Assembly (NCBI GenBank): GCA_039707655.1
Contig: CM077665.1
Coordinates: 142,539,148-142,603,147 of the forward strand
Direction of reading: 5' to 3'
Source: Elymus sibiricus
Taxonomy: Eukaryota; Streptophyta; Magnoliopsida; Poales; Poaceae
Length of the DNA: 64,000 nt
Part shown: positions 1-9,272 of the stretch, piece after piece
Position numbering within the stretch: position 1 is the first letter of the stretch
How the letters are laid out: each line of letters begins with the position of its first letter
Notes under the pieces: model-generated
Databases searched by the model: none
What the model was told of the DNA's origin: nothing
Seen by the model: the letters and a program-made list of their open reading frames with translations, nothing else
Position numbers and translations under genes: made by a program

Positions 1-616
1 TTCCAATAAATCCCATTTCAATTCAATATCTTTCTTCATAAAGGAACCAGCAAGAAGTATCGAGCATGGATTGATCATTATGAGAAAGCCGAGCATAAAA
101 ATTCTGAATAATAATCTCTCTTGAGAGCTCATGATTGGGGCATGAATATAACATTGACTTAAGCCTCCCCCAAGCTTGAGTGATACTTTCTCCTTCACGA
201 GGCCAAAAATTATAAATATAATTTTGATCACGATGAACCAGATGCATAGGATAAAACTTCTGATGAAATTCCAATCTCAATCGATTGTAGTTCCATGATC
301 CAAAATCATCACATAGCCTATACCATGTCAATGCCTTTTCCTTCAAAGATAAAGGAAAGACCTTCTTCTTGACATCATCCTCGGGCAAACCTGCAAGCTT
401 AAATAATCCACAAACTTCATCCACATAGATTAGATGCAAATCAGGATGTAGTGTTCCATCTCCTGCATAAGGATTAGCTAGCAGTTTCTCTATCATACCC
501 GAAGGAATTTCAAAATAAATATTTTCAGTAGGTTCAGTAGGTTGAGGAGCAACTCTTTGTGCTTCCGGTCGAGGTGAAGATACCCCGAACAAGCCCCTCA
601 AAGGATTATTTTCCAT
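1..616 (-). pseudogene. Athila-type Ty3/gypsy gag, 5' part, frameshifted
   Basis: N-terminal part of a retrotransposon gag (capsid) protein, which would assemble particles around element RNA. The start at 616 is the first ATG downstream of the primer site and LTR on the same strand. About residues 50-170 fit the retrotransposon gag fold: a VCGLFKLAGL / VFPLSLKEKALTWY segment, then FHQKFYP, then a W-containing GESITQAWGRLKSML helix. This order is typical of Athila-group gags of grasses. Near position 50 the frame breaks. Past that point another frame carries the expected continuation to the window edge (AGSFMKKDIE-like), consistent with a small deletion of about 2 bp. The rest of the element lies left of the window. 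The capsid assignment is good; the exact family (WHAM/Sabrina/BAGY2 group) is inferred. Confidence 0.8.
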
Positions 617-693
617 AGTAACAAGTGACAGTAAATTTCAGCACACTATATAAATTATTCCTTACCAAATTCCACTCACCAAAGGCGCTTCAC

Positions 694-711
694 TCCCCGG
701 CAACGGCGCCA
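694..711 (-). other. Primer binding site, tRNA-Asp type
   Basis: The minus strand reads TGGCGCCGTTGCCGGGGA, eleven bases downstream of the LTR end. This complements the 3' end of plant tRNA-Asp including CCA, the primer type used by Athila/Cyclops elements. It fixes element orientation and LTR boundary. The 83 bases between it and gag are a short leader with nothing else visible. Confidence 0.8.
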
Positions 712-722
712 GAAAAGAGTCT

Positions 723-2251
723 TGATGACCCACAAGTATAGGGGATCTATCGTAGTCCTTTCGATAAGTAAGAGTGTCGAACTCAACGAGGAGCAGAAGG
801 AAATGACAAGCAGTTTTCAGCAAGGTATTCTCTGCAAGCACTGAAATTATCGGTAACAGATAGTTGTGTGATAAGATAATTCATAATGGGTAACAAGTAA
901 CGAGTGTAACAAAGGTGCAGCAAGGTGGCCCAATCCTTTTTGTAGCAAAGGACAAGCCTGGACAAACTCTTATACAAAGCAAAGCGCTCCCGAGGACACA
1001 TGGGAATTTTTGTCAAGCTAGTTTTCATCATGCTCATATGATTCGCGTTCGTTACTTTGATAATTTGATATGTGGGTGGACCGGTGCTTGGGTGCTGCCC
1101 TTACTTGGACAAACATCCCACTTATGATTAACCTCTCTCGCAAGCATCCGCAACTACGAAAGAAGAATTAAGATGAATCTAACCATAGCATGAAACATAT
1201 GGATCCAAATCAGCCCATTACGAAGCAACGCATAAAATAGGGTTTAAGCTTCTGTCACTCTAGCAACCCATCATCTACTTATTACTTCCCAATGCCTTCC
1301 CCTAGGCCCAAATAATGGTGAAGTGTCATGTAGTCGACGTTCACATAACACCACTAGAGGAGAGACAACATACATCTCATCAAAATATCGAACGAATACC
1401 AAATTCACATGATTACTTATAACAAGACTTATCCCATGTCCTCAGGAACAAACGTAACTACTCACAAAGAATATTCATGTTCACAATCAGAGGAGTATTA
1501 ATTATCATTAAGGATCTGAACATATGATCTTCCACCAAGTAAACCAACTAGCATCAACTACAAGGAGTAATCAACACTACTAGCAACCCATAGGTACCAA
1601 TCTGAGGTTTTGAGACAAAGATCGGATACAAGAGATGAACTAGGGTTTGGAGAGGAGATGGTGCTGGTGAAGATGTTGATGGAGATTGACCCCCTCTCGA
1701 TGAGAGGATCGTTAGTGATGACGATGGCTTCGATTTCCCCCTCCAGGGGGGGGGGAGTTTCCCCGGCAGAACAGCTCCGTCGGAGCCCTAGATTGGTTCT
1801 GCCCAAGTTCCGCCTCGAGACGGCGGCGCTTCGTCTCGAAAGCTCCCTTATGGTTTTTTTCCAGGTCAAAACCCTCCATATAGTAGAAGATGGGCACCGG
1901 AGGGCTGCCAGGGGGCCCACAAGCCACAGGGGCGCGCCCTGGGGGGTAGGGCGCGCCCCCCAGGCTTGTGGCCTCCTGGTGGGTCCCCTCTGGTATTTCT
2001 TTTGCCCAATATTTTTTATATATTCCAAAATAATTCTCCGTAACTTTTCAGGACTTTTGGAGTTGTGCAGAATAGGTATCTCATATTTGCTCCTTTTCCA
2101 GTCCAGAATTCTAGCTGCCGGCAATCTCCCTCTTCATGTAAACCTTGTAAAATAAGAGAGAAAAGGCATAAGTATTGTACCATAATGTGTAATAACAGCC
2201 CTTAATGCAATAAATATCAATATCAGAGCATGATGCAAAATGGACGTATCA
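723..2251 (-). repeat. 5' LTR of Athila-type (WHAM-like) element
   Basis: 1529-bp LTR with TG...CA ends. On the minus strand it starts TGATACGTCC and ends GGGTCATCA just before the primer site. The start is the one I remember for the WHAM/Sabrina group of wheat. The unit abuts GC-rich minisatellite DNA at 2252, so it appears to have inserted into the Tat-like element to its right. The five bases there are CACAT; the matching duplication would be outside the window. It contains a strong hairpin at 1917-1971. Open frames inside it (1558-2155) are not genes. Confidence 0.85.
1917..1971. repeat. Imperfect inverted repeat (hairpin) in LTR
   Basis: Two 23-nt arms, 1917-1939 and 1949-1971, pair at 20 of 23 positions around a 9-nt G-rich loop. 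Each arm contains GGCGCGCC. The hairpin sits inside the LTR between an AT-rich part and the GC-rich, probably transcribed part. Confidence 0.7.
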
Positions 2252-3894
2252 CACATCTGCATCGACTAAACTTGTCTTTTGCATGATCATTTCCATGAGG
2301 AACCCCCTCGCTCGGAGGCTTGGAAGCCACTCCCGGCAGGGCTCTGTGCCCATCAGCCGGCGGACCCCGCGTCCGCGCCCGGCAGGGCCTCGCACTCAAC
2401 AGCCGGTGGACCCACCTCCGCCCTCGGCAGCGCCGCGCGCTCAACAGCCGGCGGACCCCGCGCCAGTCCCCGGCAAGGCTCCGTGCCGATCAGCCGGCGG
2501 ACCCCGCGTCCGCGCACGGTAGCGCCTCGCGCTCAACAACCGGCGGACCCCGCGTCCGCCCCGGCAGGGCTCCGCGCCCATCAGCCGACGGACCCCGCGT
2601 CCGCGCCCGGCAACGCCTCGCGCTCATCAGCCAGCAGACCCCGCGTCCGCGCCGGCAGCACCTCGCGCTCGACAGCCGGTGGACCCTGCGTTCGCCCCGG
2701 CAGGGTTTTGCGCCCATCAGCCGGCGGACCCCGCGTCCGCCCTCGGCAGCGCCTCGCGCTCAACAGCCGGTGGACCCCGCGTCCGCGCCCAGCACGGCCC
2801 CTCGCCCATCAGCCTGTGGACCCCACGTCCGCGCCCGGCACGGCCCCGCGCCCATCAGCCTGCGGACTCCACGTTCGCGCCCGGCAGGGCCCCGTGCCCA
2901 TCAGTCGGCGGACCCCGCGTCCGCGCCGGACATCCTCGACGCCACCGTCTGCTTCGGCAACAGCAAAGACCCTCCGCCCGACTCTTCGAGTCGCCCGGAG
3001 GCTCGGAGGCTACACCCAGCGGGTGCGCTGGTGCGCCCTCGCTGGAAACCGCTAGCCGATGGACTCCGCGTCCACGCCAGGTAGGGCCCTGCGCCCACCA
3101 GCCGATGGACCCCGCGTCCGCGCCCGGCAGGGCCCCGCGCCCATTAGTAGGCGAACCCCGCGTCCACGCCCGACATTTTTCCATCAGGAACCCCCTCGCT
3201 CGAAGGCTTGGAAGCCACGCCCGGCAGCGCCCCGCGCTCAACAGCCGGCGGACCCCGCGTCCGCCCTCGGCAGCGCCTCGCGCTCAACAGCCGGCGGACC
3301 CCGCGTCCGCCCCTAGTAGGGCTCCGCGCCCATCAGCCGGCGGACCCCGCGTCTGCGCCCGGCAGCGCCTCGCGCTCAACAGTCGGTAAACCCCGCGTTC
3401 GCCCCCGGCAGGGCCCCGCACCCATCAGCCGGCGGACCCCACGTCCACGCCCGGCAGCGCCTCGCGCTCAACAGCTGGCGGACCGCGCCCACCAGTCGGC
3501 GGACCCCGCGTCTGCGCCCGGTAGCGCCTCGCGCTCAACAGCCGGCGGACCCCGCGTCCGCCCTTGGCAGGGCTCCGCGCCCGTCAGCCGGCAGACCCCG
3601 CGTCCGCGCCCGGCAGGGTCCTACGCCCATCGGTCGGCGGACCCCGCGTCCGTACCCGGCGTCCTCATTGCCACTATCTCCTTCAGCAATAGCAAAGACC
3701 CTCCGCCTGACTCTTCGAGTCGCCCGGAGGCTCGGAGGCTACACCCAGCGGGTGCGCTGGCACGCCCCCACTGGAAGCAAGCCGCGCCGTTCCCGGCCCG
3801 CAATCGACCGTCATCAACAACTTCGGCAACAACAACGACAACGGCGAAAACCCTCCGCCCGACTCTCCAAGTCGCCCGGAGGCTCGGAGGCTAC
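2252..3894 (+). repeat. 3' interior of Tat-like element: ~45-bp minisatellite
   Basis: GC-rich tandem array with a unit of about 45-46 bp built on CAGCCGGCGGACCCCGCG followed by CCCGGCAGGG/CAGCGCCTCGCGCTCAA variants. Roughly 25 or more copies lie in 2340-2930, 3060-3170 and 3235-3650. A second, longer repeat is found at about 2945-3050 and 3680-3775, with a partial third copy at 3840-3894 that ends at the LTR. The unit is divisible by three, so several frames stay open; no protein family is recognisable and I do not call a gene. The last bases (GGCTCGGAGGCTAC, about 3881-3894) look like the polypurine tract of Tat-type gypsy elements. No gag/pol remains here; the 5' part would lie beyond the Athila insertion on the left. 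Confidence 0.7.
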
Positions 3895-4668
3895 TGTCGG
3901 GGGGATTACCCCCAGGTAGGCTCAAGGAGGCGACTCAACATTTTAAAACCACAGGGCGGCCAACGCCCCCCCCCCCTGACCGGCTACTCCGGCTGGCACC
4001 CCGGTCTGGCCGGCTACTTAGTCCAGCCGGCTCCCTGCCCGGCTGCACCAGCCGGCTGCTCCGTCCGACCCCCGTACGGCTGCTCCAGTCGGCCTGCTGC
4101 GCGAGGTCAACCGCCCCGTCCCATCGGACACGACATGAAGACACTATAGCATGCGTCATGTGTCACTTCACTGCGCCCCAATAGTGGTGCACTGTAGCAT
4201 GCATCACGCGTCACCTCGCATGTCATCTCCAATAGTGGTGCACTGTAGCCTGCATCACGCGTCATCTCATATGTCATCTCCAATAGTGGATAGTTGGCCA
4301 TGTGGGCCACCCCTTGTCCCCTGGGCCTCCCTTTATAAGAGGCACCAGGGGAGCTCACCCACGGTGAAGCCCCTCTCACTCTCACTTTCTCTCATTTCCC
4401 TCTCTCTCTCTCTCACACACACACACGCATGAGGAGAGGAGCCCATGGCTCTCTTCTCCCACACAGCTCTAGGAGCAACTTTGTATTACCAGATACACTA
4501 CATATATCATCAGACATGCAGGATTAGGGGTGTTATCTCTCCGGAGAGCCCCGAACCTGGGTAAACCACCGCGGGCTACTGCCCTATCCCGTCCCGGGTC
4601 TTCCACGGCAGCCTTGCTCTCACCTCAATTAGCCACCCCCTGGCATCTGTTGTGAGAAAACGACGACA
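3895..4668 (+). repeat. 3' LTR of plus-strand Tat-like gypsy element
   Basis: 774 bp from TGTCGGGGGG to CGACGACA. It has a TATA box at 4332-4339 (TTTATAAG), a CT/CA microsatellite at about 4377-4430, and near the 3' end the segment GAGAGCCCCGAACCTGGGTAAA common in gypsy LTRs of this group. The purine-rich GGCTCGGAGGCTAC just upstream makes it the 3' LTR. It interrupts the next LTR at 4669. The five bases after it are CTTGG; the mate is out of view. Confidence 0.8.
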
Positions 4669-5552
4669 CTTGGAGAGAACTTACCGGTAGCGGCGAGGTA
4701 GGGAGAGGGAAGGAATGGATGGAGTAGGGTTAGGGCTCACTCTGCGACATGATTTATAGGCTTCTATTGGATCCGACGGCCATCAAATCAATCGGGTGCC
4801 GATGTGGCGCCTCTGGATGCCCTACCGTACAGGGGAGGACGACGACTCGCGTGGGGAGGAGGCAGACTGTGCTGCCAAGCGCGAGTTGGGTTTGCGGGAG
4901 GGGAGGCAAGGTGGGCCGGCTGGGATGCAGTTAGCTCTCTCTCTCTCTCTCCCTGGCATTTCCATTTTATTAAAACAAACAATAGAACAATAGAAAAAGA
5001 CCAGGGAAGTTTGGAAATGAATTTGAGTGAAAGAAAAATTGTTTTGGGATGCTGGAATTATCTACAACTTTATAAAATTGGTTTGGGGAATTTAAGAGAG
5101 AAAATTAAAATGCCCTTTTTGACCATTTGAATCTGTTTTGCAATTTATAAAAAGGTAGAGAGAGTAGCACATGGATGAGAATGATTTTAAAATAACATAC
5201 AACATATTAGTCAAGTTAACAACATTTTTAGGGAGGACTTGGATAAAGCAAAAAACCCAACCTTTCATAACATTTGAATTAAAGAGAGATGGAGGTATTG
5301 TCCACAAGAATTTGTAGGGGGGTTTCACACATGAACATACCACTTGGGTTGCAACGCATCATCACAACATATACCCTCACTCAAACACCAAGCCACACAA
5401 AAGTAGAGGATGCCATGATGCTATGATAAAATGAATGACATGATGACATGAGGCACATTATGAATTCAAATTCAAATCAACAATGGCAAGTCATACATCG
5501 ATTCCTACATGAAATGGATACAATTATGGAAAGTTGCACTTGGGCTATTACA
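4669..5552 (-). repeat. 3' LTR of minus-strand chromovirus-like element, truncated
   Basis: On the minus strand the LTR starts TGTAATAGCCCAAG at 5552, directly after a purine tract (complement of ACTCTCCCCCACT, 5553-5565) that follows the pol stop codon. It runs through an AT-rich U3 with a TATAAAT box (complement at 4752-4758) and a (CT)n stretch at about 4927-4951. It stops at 4668/4669 where the Tat-like LTR inserted, so its outer end is missing. Confidence 0.7.
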
Positions 5553-5588
5553 ACTCTCCCCCACTATAAGAAGATCTCATCCTGAGAT

Positions 5589-5961
5589 CTAGGAACGAAA
5601 GAATTCAGGATATTCGGAATGCAGAAGGTCCTCACGCTCCCAAGTGGCTTCTTTATCGGAATGATGGGACCACTTCACTTTGAGGAACTTGATAGATTTG
5701 TTGCGAGTCTTGCGCTCAATCTCTTCAAGGATAGCAATGTATGCTCACGATAGGATAGGTCTGCTTGGAGATCAATGTCCTGGAAATCAATGGTGCGCTC
5801 AGGAGTCTTGAAACACTTCCGGAGCTGAGAGACGTGAAAGACGTCATGCACATTGGAGAAATTGGAAGGAAGCTCGAGTTGGTAGGCAAGGTCGCCTCTC
5901 TTGCCCACAATCTTCAAAGGACCGACAAAGCGTGGTGCGAGCTTTCCTTCGATGCCAAAGT
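5589..5961 (-). pseudogene. Chromovirus-like integrase C-terminus
   Basis: C-terminal end of a Ty3/gypsy polyprotein. It starts abruptly at 5961, inside FGIEGKLAPRF, and continues GPLKI ... LAYQLELP ... HDVFHVSQLRKCF. These are the conserved motifs that follow the integrase core and lead into the chromodomain-like tail (EEIERKTRNKSIKFLKVKW ... ATWEREDLL). A one-base deletion at about 5737-5745 shifts the frame between the two parts; the tail ends with a TAG at 5589-5591. Upstream integrase, RNase H and RT are absent because a plus-strand LTR starts at 5962. It could be the missing end of E3 (46258-50035), which has the same orientation. Confidence 0.75.
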
Positions 5962-6618
5962 TGTCAGGGATATTCCCCATGGTTATAACCCGGCCAAAGG
6001 GTTGACCCGGCCTACGGATGATAGCTCTATGGGGCACCCCATTTTTTGGGTTAGGATAAAGATGATGAGGAGGAATCCATGGCTCAGTGACGAGACCCGG
6101 CAGGAGGCCGGCTTGACAAGGAGCCCAATATGTCGGCTCGTACGGGCAGGCCCAAAGGCCCAGTGTGCAATCCGGCGGAATGCGGCTCACGGAAAGGCCT
6201 GGAGGCCTGACTCACAGAGTAGGACTCCAATTAATGGAAGCTAGACCCGGACTAGGTTTGATCTTGTAATAGAAGAGAGACTAGTCCTAATCCTACTAGG
6301 ACTCTACATGTAAGTCTGGCCCTTCAAGTTATATAAGGAGGGGCAAGGCACCCCAAGAGGGGGAAGTTAAGTCATTAGAGATAGACAGATTAGAAACCCT
6401 CAAGACTTGAGGTAGCGAAAGAGCACCCTTGTAATCGAGATCATCATCATCAATACACACAAAGCAGGACGTAGGACTTTACCTCCATCGGAGGGGCCGA
6501 ACCTGGGTAAAACTCGCGTCTCTCGATTCCGACCAACCCCTTCGAGCCGCCACATAGTTACTATGGCCTCACACCTAAGTTCTCTCACGAGGACATCTGC
6601 CGTGACAAAACCACGACA
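5962..6618 (+). repeat. 5' LTR of plus-strand gypsy element (Tat-like)
   Basis: 657 bp from TGTCAGGGATATTCCCC to CCACGACA, with a TATA box at 6329-6338. The 3' end carries GGGCCGAACCTGGGTAAA, the same module as the LTR at 3895-4668. It is followed directly by GTTGGAGCCCACCGTGGGG, the primer-site-like sequence typical of this group, so it is a 5' LTR. It inserted into the integrase C-terminus; the five bases before it are AAAGT. No matching 3' LTR is visible, so the element is probably truncated on the right. Confidence 0.75.
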
Positions 6619-8798
6619 GTTGGAGCCCACCGTGGGGCCAACGCACGATGATGTTGTGTTCTTGGAGGGAGCTCTTCCAAGGATCGAGAAGCTCGCGATT
6701 GTGCAGATGAAAAAAAAATGTCTTGGAAGGATCTACGTCGCCTTCGAGTTCATCAGTCCAGATCAGAAAAATTCGGCGGCTCGTGGTCTCTCACGGCCAG
6801 TCCAAATCTCCATGATGGCTAACGCAGGAATAAAAAGTTGACTAGCGGCCGGCCTCTCACGAAGGATTGTGGACGTCGTTGTTCTACAAAGCTTCAAGTT
6901 AGTTTAACAAACTACAAACATAATCAAGGGCAGGGGTGGTTTGAGATAGAAAATTCCACTGCATGCCGCCGCAGAAAGTTGCTGAATCAGTGTCCAAGAT
7001 CGATAGGTGCGAGCATCAAATTTGAAAGTAGTCTGTCCAGAGGAAAACAATTCACTTGCGTACCGCAGACGCACGGACCATGTACAGGTGTACGTCCCGA
7101 GAAGATCTCCTGTTGCGATTTCCATCGATTGGATCACAAAAAAAGGGTGAATCACGGCGGCGTGCATGGCCAGAATAGCATGGGCACATGTATCAAGGGC
7201 AGCCGCTAGCCCGATGTAAACTGCTGCCGCTGCTGCCAGGCTACCACTAGAACAAAACCCAACACAAGGCCAAGAGAATCGAGCTGTCGTGTTTCATGAT
7301 CTTACAAGTAAAAAAAGGAGAAGAGATGGGAGGTCTGTCCAATCCGCCAAATTCTGCAAGTTGTTGATGCTGCATTATAGGCTCAAATACCCATGAAACC
7401 AGATGCGATGTAACTGCTGCTACTTCTGCTCACACGGATCGAGGAAAGTACTTAGATCATGCATGATTGATGGAGAAAAACAACCAACCGGCTCTAGTCA
7501 GGACTTTTGGGGCGACGACGAGAACCAGTTTCACAAAAAAAAGGGAGATCACGTGGTGGATGATTCAACTAGTACTATGTAGCAGTACGAAGACGTACTC
7601 CATTATTACTTCTCTTTTCAAATGAAGATCAACAGAAGAACAACTGTGCTTGCTATTCTCGCTCTACGTTTGCGTTCATCTGGGAAAACGTCCGCGTTCA
7701 TTCACAAAAATACCAGGTACTATCTGCCTTATTTATTTTATCAGAACACTTTAATTTCCTTCGAGAACAATTATTCTGCCCTGCAATATATTTTTCACAG
7801 GACATTTATTAATTATAAAAGCGGCGTTATACCACGAATACGGAGCTCGTGACAACATCATCATGCGCCAGCATCCGTCCATGCCGCACTGTCCGACGGA
7901 AATGCGTGCAGGCTGCCGCCCGTGCGGTCCGGACTACATCAACACTCCACTACCGACTCGCGCGTCAGCGCTGGCTTCCCATGCCACGACCGACTCGCTC
8001 ATCTAGACCGGCCTCCAATGTTGCGGCCGACTCGTGCATTCGCGTCAGCTTCCAACGCCGCGATCGACTCGCGTGTCTGCAACGGCCTCCAACGCGGCGG
8101 CCGACTCACGTGTCTGCGTCAGTTTCCAACGCCGCGGATGACTCACGCGTCCGTGCCTGCTTACAACGCCACAGGCGACTCCCGCGTCTACATCAACACG
8201 TCGGCGATGTGCCTGTCCGTATGAGCCTCCCAATGGACGCGCGCAAGCCGCCGCCCCCGCGGTCCGGTCTACATCAACACACCGGGGCTGCGCCTGCTCG
8301 CTCGAGCCATCCAACGGATGCGCGTGAGCCGCCGCCCCCGCGGTCCGGTCTACATCAACACACCGGGGTCGCGCCTGCTTGCTCGTGAGCCCCCCCCCCC
8401 CCCCCGGTATGGTTTACATCAATGCGCCGGTGCCACGCCTGCTCGCCCGAGCCGCCCAACGGGAGGGCGCAAGCCACCGCTCCCGCAGTCCGGTTTACTC
8501 CAACAACGATGGAGCAAATAAAAGAAGTATATATCTATTATCAGACTCCACCCACGCCGAGTTGCTCAATGAATAGGCGCATTGGCCTGCTATCCCCGCG
8601 ATCTGGTCTATTTCAACATATCAAAAGAAACAGGAGAGCTTTCCATGAAAGAAGCGTCCCTGGAAGAGCAAAGTGGGTCGGCCACCATTGAGCCGGCAAT
8701 TCAAAGCCAGCGGCAAAGAAAAAATGGCCCTGGAGGAGCCACGAGAGCCGGACCAAGTGAGAATAGCAAAGAATGGGTCAAGAGGCATATGCACTTAA
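6619..8798 (+). other. Non-coding interior of the truncated plus-strand element
   Basis: Starts with the primer site region (6619-6640). I find no gag or pol motif in any frame across the 2.2 kb, so the element looks non-autonomous or is a leader whose coding part was lost. 6640-7850 holds nothing I recognise. 7900-8500 holds two GC-rich tandem arrays (listed separately). 8500-8798 is purine-rich and non-coding. The right limit is set by the start of a Sabrina-like LTR at 8799. Confidence 0.5.
7920..8490 (+). repeat. Two adjacent GC-rich minisatellites
   Basis: At about 7940-8180 a unit of about 43-48 bp recurs roughly five times, built on CGACTCGCGTGTCTGC and CAGCTTCCAACGCCGC. At about 8240-8480 a unit of about 75 bp recurs roughly four times, built on CGGTCCGGTCTACATCAACA then GCGCCTGCTCGC. 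A related single unit at about 7925-7955 links the arrays. Open frames here are by-products of the repeats. There is a poly-C run at about 8390-8405. Confidence 0.65.
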
Positions 8799-9136
8799 TG
8801 TCTACTACGCAACTTTATTCTTGTAGACTCGTGTTGGGCCTCCAAGCGCAGAGTTTTGTAGGACAGTAGCAATTTTCCCTCAAGTGGATGACCTAAGGTT
8901 TATCAATCCGTGGGAGGTTTAGGATGAAGATGGTCTCTCTCAAACAACCCTGCAATCAAATACAAGAAATCTCTTGTGTCCCCAACACACCCAATACAAT
9001 GGCAAATTGTATAGGTGAGATGGTGATACAAAAGCAATATGGATGATAGATATAGGTTTTTGTAATCTGAAAATATAAAAATAGCAAGGTAGCAAGTGTA
9101 AAACAACGAGCAAAATGGTGTATAAATGCTTGGAAA
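8799..9136 (-). repeat. Sabrina-like LTR fragment
   Basis: Begins TGTCTACTACGCAAC and continues GGCCTCCAAGCGCAGAG ... CAATCCGTGGGAGG, a stretch I recognise as the end of a Sabrina-type gypsy LTR of wheat and barley. Such LTRs start TGATACGTC on the other strand, so the fragment would be in minus orientation. Only about 340 bp remain; the rest is cut off at about 9136, where Sirevirus-like interior DNA starts. The family call is from memory. Confidence 0.5.
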
Positions 9137-9272
9137 TTTAAAATAATGCACAAATTTAGGGGGAGCTCTTGCTTATCACACACTTCTCAAAGCGACGATT
9201 ATATTCATTGATTATATCATATGTCGAAGCTTTGATCTATATGTTGTCATCAATTACCAAAAAGGGGGAGAT
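9137..9272 (+). other. Stub of Sirevirus-like 3' interior with polypurine tract
   Basis: These 136 bp are nearly identical to 20640-20775, the 3' end of the Sirevirus-like interior. They contain a GGGGGAGCTC motif (9161-9170) and the polypurine tract AAAAAGGGGGAGAT (about 9259-9272). So interior DNA lies upstream of the left LTR, which a simple element would not have. Confidence 0.8.

Noticed and set aside
694..711. tRNA-Asp gene fragment
   Set aside because: Only the 18-nt 3' end complement is present, at the exact place of a primer binding site next to an LTR.
2279..3389. Long overlapping plus-strand open frames of over 230 codons
   Set aside because: They lie in a 45-bp tandem array whose length is divisible by three; Pro/Arg/Ala-rich translations exist in all frames and match no family.
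6640..7210. Plus-strand frames after the LTR at 5962-6618 as a possible gag
   Set aside because: Translations lack any capsid or zinc-knuckle motif and are short and overlapping; treated as non-coding interior.
7920..8490. Possible CRISPR-like or gene-like repeat block
   Set aside because: Units are directly tandem without unique spacers; this is a eukaryotic minisatellite inside a retroelement.
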